Part shown: positions 35,545-43,940 of the stretch, in pieces
Numbering within the stretch: the first letter of the stretch is position 1
Layout: each line of letters begins with the position of its first letter
From: Acidovorax delafieldii
GTDB taxonomy: Bacteria; Pseudomonadota; Gammaproteobacteria; Burkholderiales; Burkholderiaceae_C
NCBI RefSeq assembly: GCF_007993815.1
Contig: NZ_VJWE01000018.1
Coordinates: forward strand, 1-64,000
Direction: 5' to 3'
DNA: 64,000 nt
Program-made: the position numbers and the translations under genes
The notes under the pieces: model-generated
The model's input: only the letters and a program-made list of their open reading frames with translations
What the model was told of the DNA's origin: nothing
Database searches by the model: none

Positions 35545-35925
35545 CTACTTCAGCGTGAAACGCACGGAGGCAACCGACTTGCCGGCCTTCGAGACGACGA
35601 TGACGGCTTTGGTACCTGCGGGAACCTTGAAGCTGCCAGACGCTTCCAGCTTGCCGTCGCCGGCCTGGAGCTGAACTTCCTGCTTCTCGCTGCCAGCCAG
35701 TAGAGTGACCTTTGCAGTCATCCCCGTCACAGCAACGGGCTTCCCGTGGTCGCGCATATAGAGCTGCAGCTTGTCGGCGCTGGCAACTAATTCGTATTCG
35801 ACCTCCTTGGCTTCTGCAACAGCACCACCGTGCATCGGCTTTAGGTCGTGGCCGTGATTGTCCGCAGCGAAGGCTGCGCCCGAGATCGACACTGACAGGG
35901 CAAGAATGAGTTGTGAGAGTTTCAT
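35545..35925 (-). CDS. Small periplasmic HGG-motif protein, second copy
   Basis: A 126-residue exported protein (signal peptide ...SISGAAFAAD) with NHGHDLKPMHGGAVAEAKEV and a C-terminal SVRFTLK, homologous to the 30132-30527 protein. AAGGAAC precedes the ATG. It is separated from the czcA stop by 63 bp that contain the hairpin at 35955-35983. Probably a periplasmic metal-binding accessory of the czc system; inferred from the repeated linkage. Confidence 0.8.
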   Translation of the reverse strand: MKLSQLILALSVSISGAAFAADNHGHDLKPMHGGAVAEAKEVEYELVASADKLQLYMRDHGKPVAVTGMTAKVTLLAGSEKQEVQLQAGDGKLEASGSFKVPAGTKAVIVVSKAGKSVASVRFTLK

Positions 35926-35954
35926 GACAGTTCCTTAGGGGTTGGAGAAAGGGG

Positions 35955-35983
35955 ACGGTCCCGCAATTAGCGAGCGGGACCGT
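35955..35983 (-). other. Perfect intercistronic hairpin between czcA and HGG gene
   Basis: ACGGTCCCGC and GCGGGACCGT pair perfectly (10 bp) around a nine-base loop. On the transcribed strand it is followed by CCCCTTTCTCC rather than a clean U-tract, so it may act as a partial terminator or an mRNA-stability element that sets the ratio of pump to accessory protein. Confidence 0.6.
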
Positions 35984-35988
35984 TTCAA

Positions 35989-38900
35989 CTACACGGGCGC
36001 AGACACGTCCGGGGGATGCGATGGCTCAGCAGACACATCCTCATCTTCCTCATCGGGTCGGTGGGCCAGACGGTAAAGAATCGGCAGTACGAGAAGCGTG
36101 AGCAGCGTGGACGAGAGAATTCCGCCGATCACTACAGTGGCCAGGGGACGCTGGACTTCAGCGCCGGTACCTGTCGCAATGGCCATAGGAATGAAGCCCA
36201 GCGAGGCCACAAGGGCAGTCATCAGAACCGGCCGTAGCCGGGTGAGCGCTCCGTCACGGATTGCTTCGTCAAGACCCACACCGCCTTCCCTCAAGCTGCG
36301 GATGTACGAAATCATCACCAGACCATTGAGCACGGCCACCCCAGAAAGCGCGATGAAGCCGACCGCCGCAGAGATAGACATCGGAATGTCGCGAAGCCAA
36401 AGCGCCAGGATGCCCCCCGTCAAAGCGAATGGGATGCCGGTGAAGACCAGCAGACCATCCTTGACGTTGCCGAACATAGCGAACAGCAGCACGAAAACCA
36501 GCAGCAGGGACACCGGCACGACGATCTGCAGGCGCTGCGTGGCCGACTGCAAGTTCTCGAAGGTTCCGCCCCAGCTCGTCCAATAGCCGGTAGGAATCTT
36601 GATCTGGGCCAGGCCTTTCTCAGCCTCTGCGACGAAAGAGCCCACATCGCGCCCGCGCACGTTGGTGCTCACGACGATGCGGCGCTTGCCGTTTTCTCGG
36701 CTCACCTGGTTGGGGCCAGGAGCAAGCTCGAATGTTGCTACCTCGCCCAGCGGGATGAAGTTCGTTTTGGCCTCTGTCCCATTGGCAGAACGCGGCAGCG
36801 GGATAGGAAGGCGCTTCATCCCTTCGAGATCGTTGCGCAGGGATTCAGGCAGACGAACCAGGATGTCGAATCTGCGGTCGCCCTCGAACATAGTGCCGGC
36901 CTCGCGTCCACCGATAGCGGTGGCCACGGTGTCTTGAATGTCGGCAACGTTCAGACCATAGCGAGCAGCCTTCTGGCGGTCGATGTTCACGGTGAGCATC
37001 GGAAGCCCCGTCGTCTGCTCAACCTTCACCTCAGAGGAGCCCTGAATCTTCTGCAGCATTGCGGAGACTTCTTCTGCGGACTTGTTCAGGACATCCATGT
37101 CGTCACCGAAGATCTTCACGGCTACGTCACTGCGCACCCCGGAGATCAGCTCGTTAAAGCGCAGCTGAATGGGCTGGGAGAACTCATAGTTGTTGCCCGG
37201 GATTTTCCCGATGACTTCCTGAATCGCCGCGAGTAATTCGTCGCGGGTTTTTCGAGGTTCGGGCCATTCGGCCATTGGCTTGAGCATGATGTACCCGTCC
37301 GAAATGTTCGGCGGCATGGGGTCCGAGGCAATCTCCGCAGTACCGGTTCTGGCGAAGATGCGCTCGATCTCGGGGAATTTCTCTTTCAAGGTCCTTTCAA
37401 TTTGCTGCTGCATTTGGACTGACTGGGAAAGGCTGGTGCCTGGGATGCGCAGCGCCTGGATCGCAAAGTCGCCTTCATTGAGATTGGGTACAAACTCGCT
37501 GCCCATACGCGTGGCGATCAACCCGCACAAGATCACCGCAACTGCAGCTGCGGTCAGTACGACCGCCTTGGCGGCCATGACACGGTCGAGCAGTGGACCA
37601 TACAAGCGCTTGGCATGGCCCAGCAGGAAGTTTTCCTTCTCGCTGACCCGATTGCCGATGAACAGGGCCACCGCTGCGGGGATGAATGTCACCGACAGAA
37701 CCATGGCGCCCAGCAGTGCCGCGACCACCGTGAATGCCATGGGGTGGAACATCTTCCCTTCAACGCCTGTCAGCGCGAAGATGGGCAGGTACACCACCAT
37801 GATGATGAGCTGTCCGAACAGCAATGGACGCCTTGACTCCTGGGATGCCAAAAACACCTCATGGAAGCGCTCAGCCCGCGTCAGTGGCCGACCGTGGTGC
37901 GCTTGTGCATGGGCAAGTCTCCGTACGCAGTTCTCAACGATCACCACCGCTCCGTCGATGATGATGCCGAAGTCCAACGCTCCCAGGCTCATCAGGTTGG
38001 CGCTCACCTTGTACTGAACCATACCCGTGAAGGTGAAGAGCATCGACAAGGGGATGACCATTGCCGTGATGATGGCGGCACGGATGTTGCCCAGAAAGAG
38101 GAACAGGATCACGATCACCAGAACCGCGCCTTCCAGCAGGTTCTTCTTCACCGTACTGATGGCTTTGTCAACAAGCACGGTACGGTCGTAGACAGTCACC
38201 GCGTGCACCCCCTCTGGGAGGCTCTTGTTGACTTCCAACATCTTCTTGTCCACCGCCTGCGAGACAGTCCGGCTGTTCTCGCCGATCAGCATGAACACCG
38301 TGCCGAGGACCACTTCGCGTCCGTTGTCTGTTGCAGCACCTGTGCGCAGTTCCCGGCCAATGCCAACTTCTGCCACGTCGCGAACGCGCACAGGAACACC
38401 GTTGGCGCTGCTGAGGATCACGTTACCGATGTCTTCCAGCGACTTCACCTGACCAGGTGCACGAATCAGATACTGCTCGCCACGCTTTTCGATATAGCCC
38501 GCGCCCACATTGCCGTTGTTGCGGTCCAGCGCAGTGACCACATCCTGCAGTGTCACGCCCAGAGAAGCCAGGCGTTCAGGGATGGGCGCGATCTGGTATT
38601 CCTTGGCAAAGCCGCCAATGGAATTGATCTCGGTCACGCCAGGAACATTTCGCAGCTGTGGCTTGATGATCCAGTCCTGAATCTCGCGCAGGTCTGTTGC
38701 GGTATAGGGTGAGCCATCGGGCTTCTTCGCCCCGTCCTTGGTTTCGACAGTCCAGAGATAGATTTCGCCCAGCCCGGTCGAGATGGGCCCCAGCGCTGGC
38801 GTGATGCCGGCAGGCAGCTTGTCGCGCGCCTCCTGGATACGCTCGTTGACGAGCTGCCGAGCAAAATAGATGTCGGTTCCGTCTTTAAAAATGACGGTCA

Positions 38901-39177
38901 CCTGCGACAGACCGTACCGCGAAAGCGACCTGGTCTGCTCCAGGTTTGGCAGGCCAGCCATGACCGTCTCAATGGGGTATGTAACCCGCTGCTCAGTCTC
39001 CAAAGGCGAGTAGCCTGCGGCCTGGGTGTTGATCTGAACCTGGACGTTCGTGATGTCAGGGACCGCATCGATAGGCAGCTTTTGGTAGCTGAAGACGCCA
39101 AGCGCCACCATGCCCAGGGCCGCTAGAAGCACCAACCATCGCTGTTCGATCGAGAATCGAATGAGTTTTTCAAACAT
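35989..39177 (-). CDS. czcA: Heavy-metal efflux RND pump, CzcA subclass
   Basis: A 1062-residue inner-membrane pump. N-terminal MFEKLIRFSIEQRWLVLLAA, then LPIDAVPDITNVQVQINTQA, porter-domain TYPIETVMAGLPNLEQTRSL, and the TM4 signature DFGIIIDGAVVIVEN at about 401-415. That signature is the form found in Co/Zn/Cd pumps (CzcA) and supplies the acidic residues for proton/metal transport. Length and motifs are canonical and intact. It is third in the I-C-B-A order, 15 bp after czcB, and exports Co/Zn/Cd (possibly Ni) by family knowledge. Confidence 0.95.
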   Translation of the reverse strand: MFEKLIRFSIEQRWLVLLAALGMVALGVFSYQKLPIDAVPDITNVQVQINTQAAGYSPLETEQRVTYPIETVMAGLPNLEQTRSLSRYGLSQVTVIFKDGTDIYFARQLVNERIQEARDKLPAGITPALGPISTGLGEIYLWTVETKDGAKKPDGSPYTATDLREIQDWIIKPQLRNVPGVTEINSIGGFAKEYQIAPIPERLASLGVTLQDVVTALDRNNGNVGAGYIEKRGEQYLIRAPGQVKSLEDIGNVILSSANGVPVRVRDVAEVGIGRELRTGAATDNGREVVLGTVFMLIGENSRTVSQAVDKKMLEVNKSLPEGVHAVTVYDRTVLVDKAISTVKKNLLEGAVLVIVILFLFLGNIRAAIITAMVIPLSMLFTFTGMVQYKVSANLMSLGALDFGIIIDGAVVIVENCVRRLAHAQAHHGRPLTRAERFHEVFLASQESRRPLLFGQLIIMVVYLPIFALTGVEGKMFHPMAFTVVAALLGAMVLSVTFIPAAVALFIGNRVSEKENFLLGHAKRLYGPLLDRVMAAKAVVLTAAAVAVILCGLIATRMGSEFVPNLNEGDFAIQALRIPGTSLSQSVQMQQQIERTLKEKFPEIERIFARTGTAEIASDPMPPNISDGYIMLKPMAEWPEPRKTRDELLAAIQEVIGKIPGNNYEFSQPIQLRFNELISGVRSDVAVKIFGDDMDVLNKSAEEVSAMLQKIQGSSEVKVEQTTGLPMLTVNIDRQKAARYGLNVADIQDTVATAIGGREAGTMFEGDRRFDILVRLPESLRNDLEGMKRLPIPLPRSANGTEAKTNFIPLGEVATFELAPGPNQVSRENGKRRIVVSTNVRGRDVGSFVAEAEKGLAQIKIPTGYWTSWGGTFENLQSATQRLQIVVPVSLLLVFVLLFAMFGNVKDGLLVFTGIPFALTGGILALWLRDIPMSISAAVGFIALSGVAVLNGLVMISYIRSLREGGVGLDEAIRDGALTRLRPVLMTALVASLGFIPMAIATGTGAEVQRPLATVVIGGILSSTLLTLLVLPILYRLAHRPDEEDEDVSAEPSHPPDVSAPV

Positions 39178-39192
39178 GTATGCGCTCCGCGA

Positions 39193-40809
39193 TCAGTGCG
39201 TGTGTTCGGCAGATCCCTTGCCGAGTTCAGACTTCACGACGAAGCTGCCGGTCGAGGCGTAGGGCATACCGGCTTTGAGACCCGAGAGGACTTCGACCCG
39301 CTTGCCATCGCTTCGGCCCAGCTTCACGGGTTGAGCGATAAAGCCTCCATCAACCTTGAGGAAGACCACCGGCTTTTCCCCGACGTTTTGGACGGCGTCG
39401 GCCGAGATGGTTACAGGCGCTGCCGCTTCTTCGGACACCACCTCAACATTGACGAACAGGCCGGGGCGCCAAGCGCCCTTGGGGTTGTCAAGAACCACGC
39501 GGGCTTTTGCCGTGCGGGTTTGCTCGCCAATGAGCGCTCCTACAAAAGCGACAGTGCCTGTGGCCGAGGCGTCAAAGGCTGTGGCCTTGATCGTGACCTT
39601 TTCGCCCACGCGCACCGATGGCAGATCTTTCGCAGGAACATTGATCTCAGCCCACACTTGGGAAAGGTCCGAGATGGTGAAAACCGCAGTATCTTCCTTC
39701 ACGGCTTCGCCGAGACTGAGGTGCTTCTCGATGACAATGCCATCAAAGGGCGCTCGCAACTCGATACGGTTCAGTCCTGCTACCGACGAGGCGGACAGGC
39801 CCATCGCGCTCAGTTTCTGATTGGCGTTGGCTACTGCGACCTCTGCTTCGCTCAAGGCCTGCTTGGCCTGCAGGTAGTCCTGCTCGGCAGACACCTTCTG
39901 CTCCCACAGCTTTTTTTCTCGCTCGTAGGTGGTCTTTGCCAGCGTTAAGCGCTTTTGGGCCGTCTGCAGCTCGCTGCGTTGCTCGGAAGCAGTCGGGCTC
40001 GCGATCACCGCCAAAACTTGTCCTTTCTTGACCACTTGGCCCAAGCTGGCATTGACGCTTTCCACGACTCCCGCAAGCCGGGGAACAACGTGAGACGTGC
40101 GATCTTCGTTCAAGCGTATCTCCCCGGGAAGGAGCAACGCCGTCTTGATGTTGGCTTTGACCGCATTGTCCAGGCTGATGGATGCAGCCTTTATCTGGGC
40201 ATCGGTCAGTTCGATCTTTCCTTCTTCCTTGCTCATCACGAACATGAAAGGCTCTGTGGCAGTCTGCGCAATGATCTCGATGTCGAACGAATGGGGTTCA
40301 GCAACGATCTCTCGGCTGACAAGACTGTCTTTCTCAGCGGCAAACGTCAGTTTCTGCTTTTCATCTGTCGGGCGGGTCACAGTTGCCGTGACCGTTGCAG
40401 CATTCAGGGGCAGCGGTTTATCTTTGTCGGACAGCCAGATTCGCAGTCGAGGCTCGCCACCGTCTTCAGACAACAATGCTTCCAAGCTGAAGTCGCCTTC
40501 CTTGAACACGGTACCGCCATGTGGTCCCTTGGCTTCGCTCTTTTCATGGTGTTCACCATCGGCATGCCCCTTGTCATCGTCGTGGCCCTTTTCGCTACCC
40601 TTGCCATGGTGCTCGCCGTCGCCGTGTCCCTTGGCCTCGGCATGGCCGCCGTGCCCGTGGCCATCGTCCTCGGTGGCTGCGGCTCTGGGCTTGCCGCCAC
40701 CTTGCAAGATGAAGGTTCCCGCGCCGACCCCTATTGCGAGGACTACTGCAATGGCGATCAGGTGTTTTTTACTGATGGTGGATTTGCTGGAGTTCGTGTT
40801 CATGGTCAT
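39193..40809 (-). CDS. czcB: RND periplasmic adaptor with His-rich N-terminal domain
   Basis: A 538-residue membrane fusion protein. The N-terminal anchor helix (LIAIAVVLAIGVGAGTFILQ) is followed by a stretch of about 65 residues dominated by His, Gly, Asp and Glu (GHGHGGHAEAKGHGDGEHH), an HGGTVFKEGDFSLEALL beta domain, then lipoyl, hairpin and beta-barrel domains (NASLGQVVKKGQVLAVIA; LRAPFDGIVIEKHLSLGE). It ends in GKGSAEHTH. The start is 40809 or six bases later. The His region probably buffers periplasmic metal. Confidence 0.93.
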   Translation of the reverse strand: MTMNTNSSKSTISKKHLIAIAVVLAIGVGAGTFILQGGGKPRAAATEDDGHGHGGHAEAKGHGDGEHHGKGSEKGHDDDKGHADGEHHEKSEAKGPHGGTVFKEGDFSLEALLSEDGGEPRLRIWLSDKDKPLPLNAATVTATVTRPTDEKQKLTFAAEKDSLVSREIVAEPHSFDIEIIAQTATEPFMFVMSKEEGKIELTDAQIKAASISLDNAVKANIKTALLLPGEIRLNEDRTSHVVPRLAGVVESVNASLGQVVKKGQVLAVIASPTASEQRSELQTAQKRLTLAKTTYEREKKLWEQKVSAEQDYLQAKQALSEAEVAVANANQKLSAMGLSASSVAGLNRIELRAPFDGIVIEKHLSLGEAVKEDTAVFTISDLSQVWAEINVPAKDLPSVRVGEKVTIKATAFDASATGTVAFVGALIGEQTRTAKARVVLDNPKGAWRPGLFVNVEVVSEEAAAPVTISADAVQNVGEKPVVFLKVDGGFIAQPVKLGRSDGKRVEVLSGLKAGMPYASTGSFVVKSELGKGSAEHTH

Positions 40810-40811
40810 GC

Positions 40812-42167
40812 TCAGTGTTGCGTTGCGATCAGGCCGGGAACCATGCTGGCCCCGAGCAGGCGGTCGATATCAGCCGCTGCACGGTGTGCTTCGCCAAGGG
40901 CTTTGAGGTACTGGGATTTGGCTATGAAGTAAGTGCGTTGGGCATCGAGCACTTCCAGGAAATTGAACTTACCGTTCTCGAAACCAATGGTGGCGGCGTC
41001 ATAGGCCGACTTCGCACCGGGCAGAACGTCCTGCTGCAGTGACTGAACCTCTGCGGTGATCGTGGAAAGGCGCTCTTGTGCCTGCGCCACTTCGCTGTGC
41101 AGGCGCACGGAGGCTGCTTGCAGCTCATCGCGGGCCTTGTCCTCAAGTTTCAGCGCCTCCAGGAGGTTGCCTTGGTTGCGGTCGAAGACGGGAAGAGGCA
41201 CAGAGACCCCGAAAAGAAGGACGTTGCGCTGCGTTTCGTTGCTGCGCTGCATGCCGACGCTGACGGTGACATCGGGCACGCGCTTGCTTTGCTCCAGGGC
41301 GGTCAATGCCTTGCGCCGATCCACCTCGATTCGCGCAAGTACCACGCCTGGCGCAGAAGAAATCAAGGGCTGGAGATCGGCGAGGCTCGGGACCGAGGGC
41401 AGTTTCTCGGCCTTGCCCTCCAGCACGGTGTAAGGCGCATCGATCTGTCCCAACAGCGCGAACAGGCGGGACAGAGCATTGCGTTGTTCGCTCGCGGCCT
41501 GGGCGAGTTCGACGCGAACGCCGGCTTCTGCAACCCGGGCCTTGGACTCTTCCACAGGGGATACTTTGCCAGCGGCTACACGCTTTGAGACGGTATCCGT
41601 TGAGGATTTGGCCAGCGCTGCGCTGTCTCTGGCCAGTACCAATCGTTCCTGCGCAGTCAGAACATCAAAGTAAGCGGCAGCGACATTGGCCCGCACGGTG
41701 GCTTGCAGCTCGGCGAGTTGGGCTTGTGCTTGCTCGCGCGATTTTTCGGCCGCCTTGGTGCGCGCCGCACGTTTCCCACCCAGTTCCAAGGGAAGATTGA
41801 GTTGCCAGCTTTGCGTACGCGTCTTGGAGCGTGCGTCTTCCAGGGAGTACGCAAGCTCTGGATTGGGGCGCGAGCGTCCTTGAAGAACCTGTCCTTCGGT
41901 TGCCTCCAATTGGCGTTTCGCCGCAGCCACCTCCGGATTTCCCTCCAGGGCCAATTCGATGGCCTTGGCCAACGACAATGGCTCCGCAGTGGCGGCTGCA
42001 GCAGCCTGAGGTGCTCGTTCTCCAACGACGTGCCCTGGTGGCAAGCCCTGCGAAAAGGCACCGCCCGAGGCGCTCAGCCATATAGCTGCGGCGCCTGCCG
42101 CGAGCTTGATCTTCCTACCGCCGCGCCATGCGTGCGGCATCTCTTGAAGGTAAGTACCCTTGAACAT
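40812..42167 (-). CDS. czcC: TolC-family outer-membrane factor CzcC
   Basis: A 451-residue outer-membrane channel. The start at 42167 (MFKGTYLQEM) has GGAGAATCGG upstream; an open extension of 16 codons is ignored. Signal helix KLAAGAAAIWLSASGGAFSQ, then two TolC repeats (PLSLAKAIELALEGNPEVAA ... AQERLSTITAEVQSLQ). The stop lies two bases before the czcB start. Part of the czcICBA-like operon on the minus strand. Confidence 0.92.
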   Translation of the reverse strand: MFKGTYLQEMPHAWRGGRKIKLAAGAAAIWLSASGGAFSQGLPPGHVVGERAPQAAAAATAEPLSLAKAIELALEGNPEVAAAKRQLEATEGQVLQGRSRPNPELAYSLEDARSKTRTQSWQLNLPLELGGKRAARTKAAEKSREQAQAQLAELQATVRANVAAAYFDVLTAQERLVLARDSAALAKSSTDTVSKRVAAGKVSPVEESKARVAEAGVRVELAQAASEQRNALSRLFALLGQIDAPYTVLEGKAEKLPSVPSLADLQPLISSAPGVVLARIEVDRRKALTALEQSKRVPDVTVSVGMQRSNETQRNVLLFGVSVPLPVFDRNQGNLLEALKLEDKARDELQAASVRLHSEVAQAQERLSTITAEVQSLQQDVLPGAKSAYDAATIGFENGKFNFLEVLDAQRTYFIAKSQYLKALGEAHRAAADIDRLLGASMVPGLIATQH

Positions 42168-42324
42168 CCGATTCTCCAGTGATTTCAAAACACGAGGGAA
42201 TCGGCGGACTGGCAACCGTGCAGCTGCCTGGCAACTCGTCAGTCACTTCAGCTGCAACACACGCAACTGCTTCCGCCGCGATGGCGGACAAGACTGAAAA
42301 AGAAAAGTGAGATGCCCCCGCCGA

Positions 42325-42684
42325 TCAGGCGAGGACGGACCACTGAGGGCGGTCTGGGGGCGTGGGGGTTACAGCCAGCAGGCGCTTGCCTGAAGGAGGC
42401 TCCACGCGGCTTTCATGGGCGAAGGCTGGCTTTGCATCTGACCAGTTCAAGGCCCCGATACCCGCGCCATGACAGACTGAACAGTCAACATCAAATGCAT
42501 CGGTTCCCTGGCTGGACTTTTCGGCCTGACCATTCCCGCCCTTGGCTTCATGCTTGTGTTCGTGATGCCCAAGGTGCTGAGACTGCGCGGCTGAGCTCTC
42601 ATGCATGCAATAGGCAGCCACCGCAGACCAGCTGAACTGGAACGGAAGCAATGCAAGCATAAGAACGGCGATCAATCGGCGCAT
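42325..42684 (-). CDS. czcI: CzcI-type small secreted protein
   Basis: A 119-residue protein: MRRLIAVLMLALLPFQFSWS is the typical CzcI leader, followed by AVAAYCMHESS, a His patch (HLGHHEHKHE) and DCSVCHGAGI. Located 157 bp upstream of czcC on the same strand, as czcI is in Cupriavidus. Its proposed regulatory or metal-binding role comes from that family. The 157-bp gap holds no other gene. Confidence 0.85.
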   Translation of the reverse strand: MRRLIAVLMLALLPFQFSWSAVAAYCMHESSAAQSQHLGHHEHKHEAKGGNGQAEKSSQGTDAFDVDCSVCHGAGIGALNWSDAKPAFAHESRVEPPSGKRLLAVTPTPPDRPQWSVLA

Positions 42685-42758
42685 TTTTGAAGTCTAGCAT
42701 GCGTCATGAAGGGCGCACTGAGGCTTTGATGGCCGCTGAAGGGCACTGGGTTGGGAAA

Positions 42759-43097
42759 TCAGCGAGCGCCGCCGTTCATGTCCAGAAGCGCCTTCTTTTC
42801 AGCTGCCGACATGTTGAGAAACTCCTGTTGAACCTGCTCACGCGTCTTTGTTGAGCCTGTTGCTTTGACTGGCAGCGCACCTCCGCGCGAAAGGATTGCC
42901 AGCGTGCCATCCTTGCGCGCTACTTCGACAGCCTGAAGCACATCGCCACGGGACATCGCGCTCTGCATGTGGTCGGGATGTGTGGTCATGCCCACTTCGC
43001 CACCAGCCGGATGGTACAGCGACGAGGCAGATGAAAATCCTGGAGCCGCAATTGCGAAGGCGATCAGAGTGAGTGCGAGGGGTTTGCGAGCAGTCAT
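42759..43097 (-). CDS. DUF4148-domain secreted protein
   Basis: A 112-residue exported protein (signal peptide ...AIAAPGFSSA) with a STKTREQVQQEFLNMSAAEK segment typical of DUF4148. Divergent from the czcR-like gene, with the inverted repeat at 43204-43219 between them, so it is likely controlled by that regulator. Related proteins occur at 60352 and 60972. Confidence 0.8.
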   Translation of the reverse strand: MTARKPLALTLIAFAIAAPGFSSASSLYHPAGGEVGMTTHPDHMQSAMSRGDVLQAVEVARKDGTLAILSRGGALPVKATGSTKTREQVQQEFLNMSAAEKKALLDMNGGAR

Positions 43098-43203
43098 GGT
43101 GTTGTCCCTTGATATCAGTTAGCCCTCGGCGATCTGCCGGGACTATGCCTTTCGACACGGAGACACTGTAAAAATCCGCGCGCGACACGGCGCCAACAGC
43201 CAG

Positions 43204-43219
43204 ATTACAAATTTGTAAA
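43204..43219. promoter_or_regulatory. Predicted response-regulator box
   Basis: ATTACAAATTTGTAAA contains the perfect palindrome TTACAAATTTGTAA. It lies 35 bp before the response regulator start and 107 bp before the divergent DUF4148 gene. It shares the pattern ATTACA-N4-TGT with sites at 56237 and 61553 and resembles the known cop/cus boxes of CopR/CusR regulators. Confidence 0.7.
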
Positions 43220-43253
43220 CTACGAACTGACCGCATTCTTCGAGAATGGCAGC

Positions 43254-43940
43254 ATGAAAATTCTGCTCATCGAAGACGAAGTCAAGCTGGCTGAGTACCT
43301 GCGCAAGGGCCTGGGAGAGGCCGGCTACGTGGTGGACATTGCGCACAACGGGGTGGATGGCCTGCACATGGCTCTGGAAGGCGTGCACGATCTGCTGGTC
43401 TTGGACGCGATGCTCCCAGGGATCGACGGCTTCAGCCTTCTAACGGCCTTTCGCAAGACCAAGCAGACCCCGGTCTTGATGTTGACAGCAAGGGTCAGCG
43501 TCGAGGATCGGGTGTTGGGACTCAAGACCGGTGCCGACGACTATCTGGTCAAGCCCTTTGCGTTTTCCGAACTGAGCGCCCGCATCCAGGTGCTGCTGCG
43601 GCGGACCCATGGCGCGCGGGATGCCGCAGAGCCCACGCAACTGCGGTTGGGCGACCTGGAATTAGACCTGGTACGGCGCAAAGCGTCCCGGTGTGGCCAG
43701 CGCTTGGAGTTGACTGCGAAGGAGTTTCTGCTGCTGACTCTGTTTCTGAGAAGAAAAGGCGAAGTGCTTTCTCGCACTGAGATCGCTGAGCAGGTGTGGG
43801 ACATGAATTTCGATAGCGATACCAGCGTGGTGGAAGTCGCGATCCGGCGCCTCCGTACCAAGATCGATGTTCCGTTTGGCACTGCGCTGCTCCACACCAT
43901 TCGCGGCATGGGATACGTGATGGAGGACCGCAACGGATGA
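43254..43940 (+). CDS. czcR: OmpR-family metal response regulator (CzcR/CopR type)
   Basis: A 228-residue regulator opening MKILLIEDEVKLAEYLRKGL, phosphoacceptor D51 (LLVLDAMLPG), T79 and K100 (DDYLVKPF), then a winged-helix domain (LTAKEFLLLTLFLRRKGEVL, TSVVEVAIRRLRTKID, TIRGMGYVME). Its stop overlaps the kinase start by 4 bp. Family knowledge and position between czc and cad genes point to control of metal efflux; whether it answers to Zn/Cd/Co or Cu is not certain. Confidence 0.9.
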   Translation: MKILLIEDEVKLAEYLRKGLGEAGYVVDIAHNGVDGLHMALEGVHDLLVLDAMLPGIDGFSLLTAFRKTKQTPVLMLTARVSVEDRVLGLKTGADDYLVKPFAFSELSARIQVLLRRTHGARDAAEPTQLRLGDLELDLVRRKASRCGQRLELTAKEFLLLTLFLRRKGEVLSRTEIAEQVWDMNFDSDTSVVEVAIRRLRTKIDVPFGTALLHTIRGMGYVMEDRNG

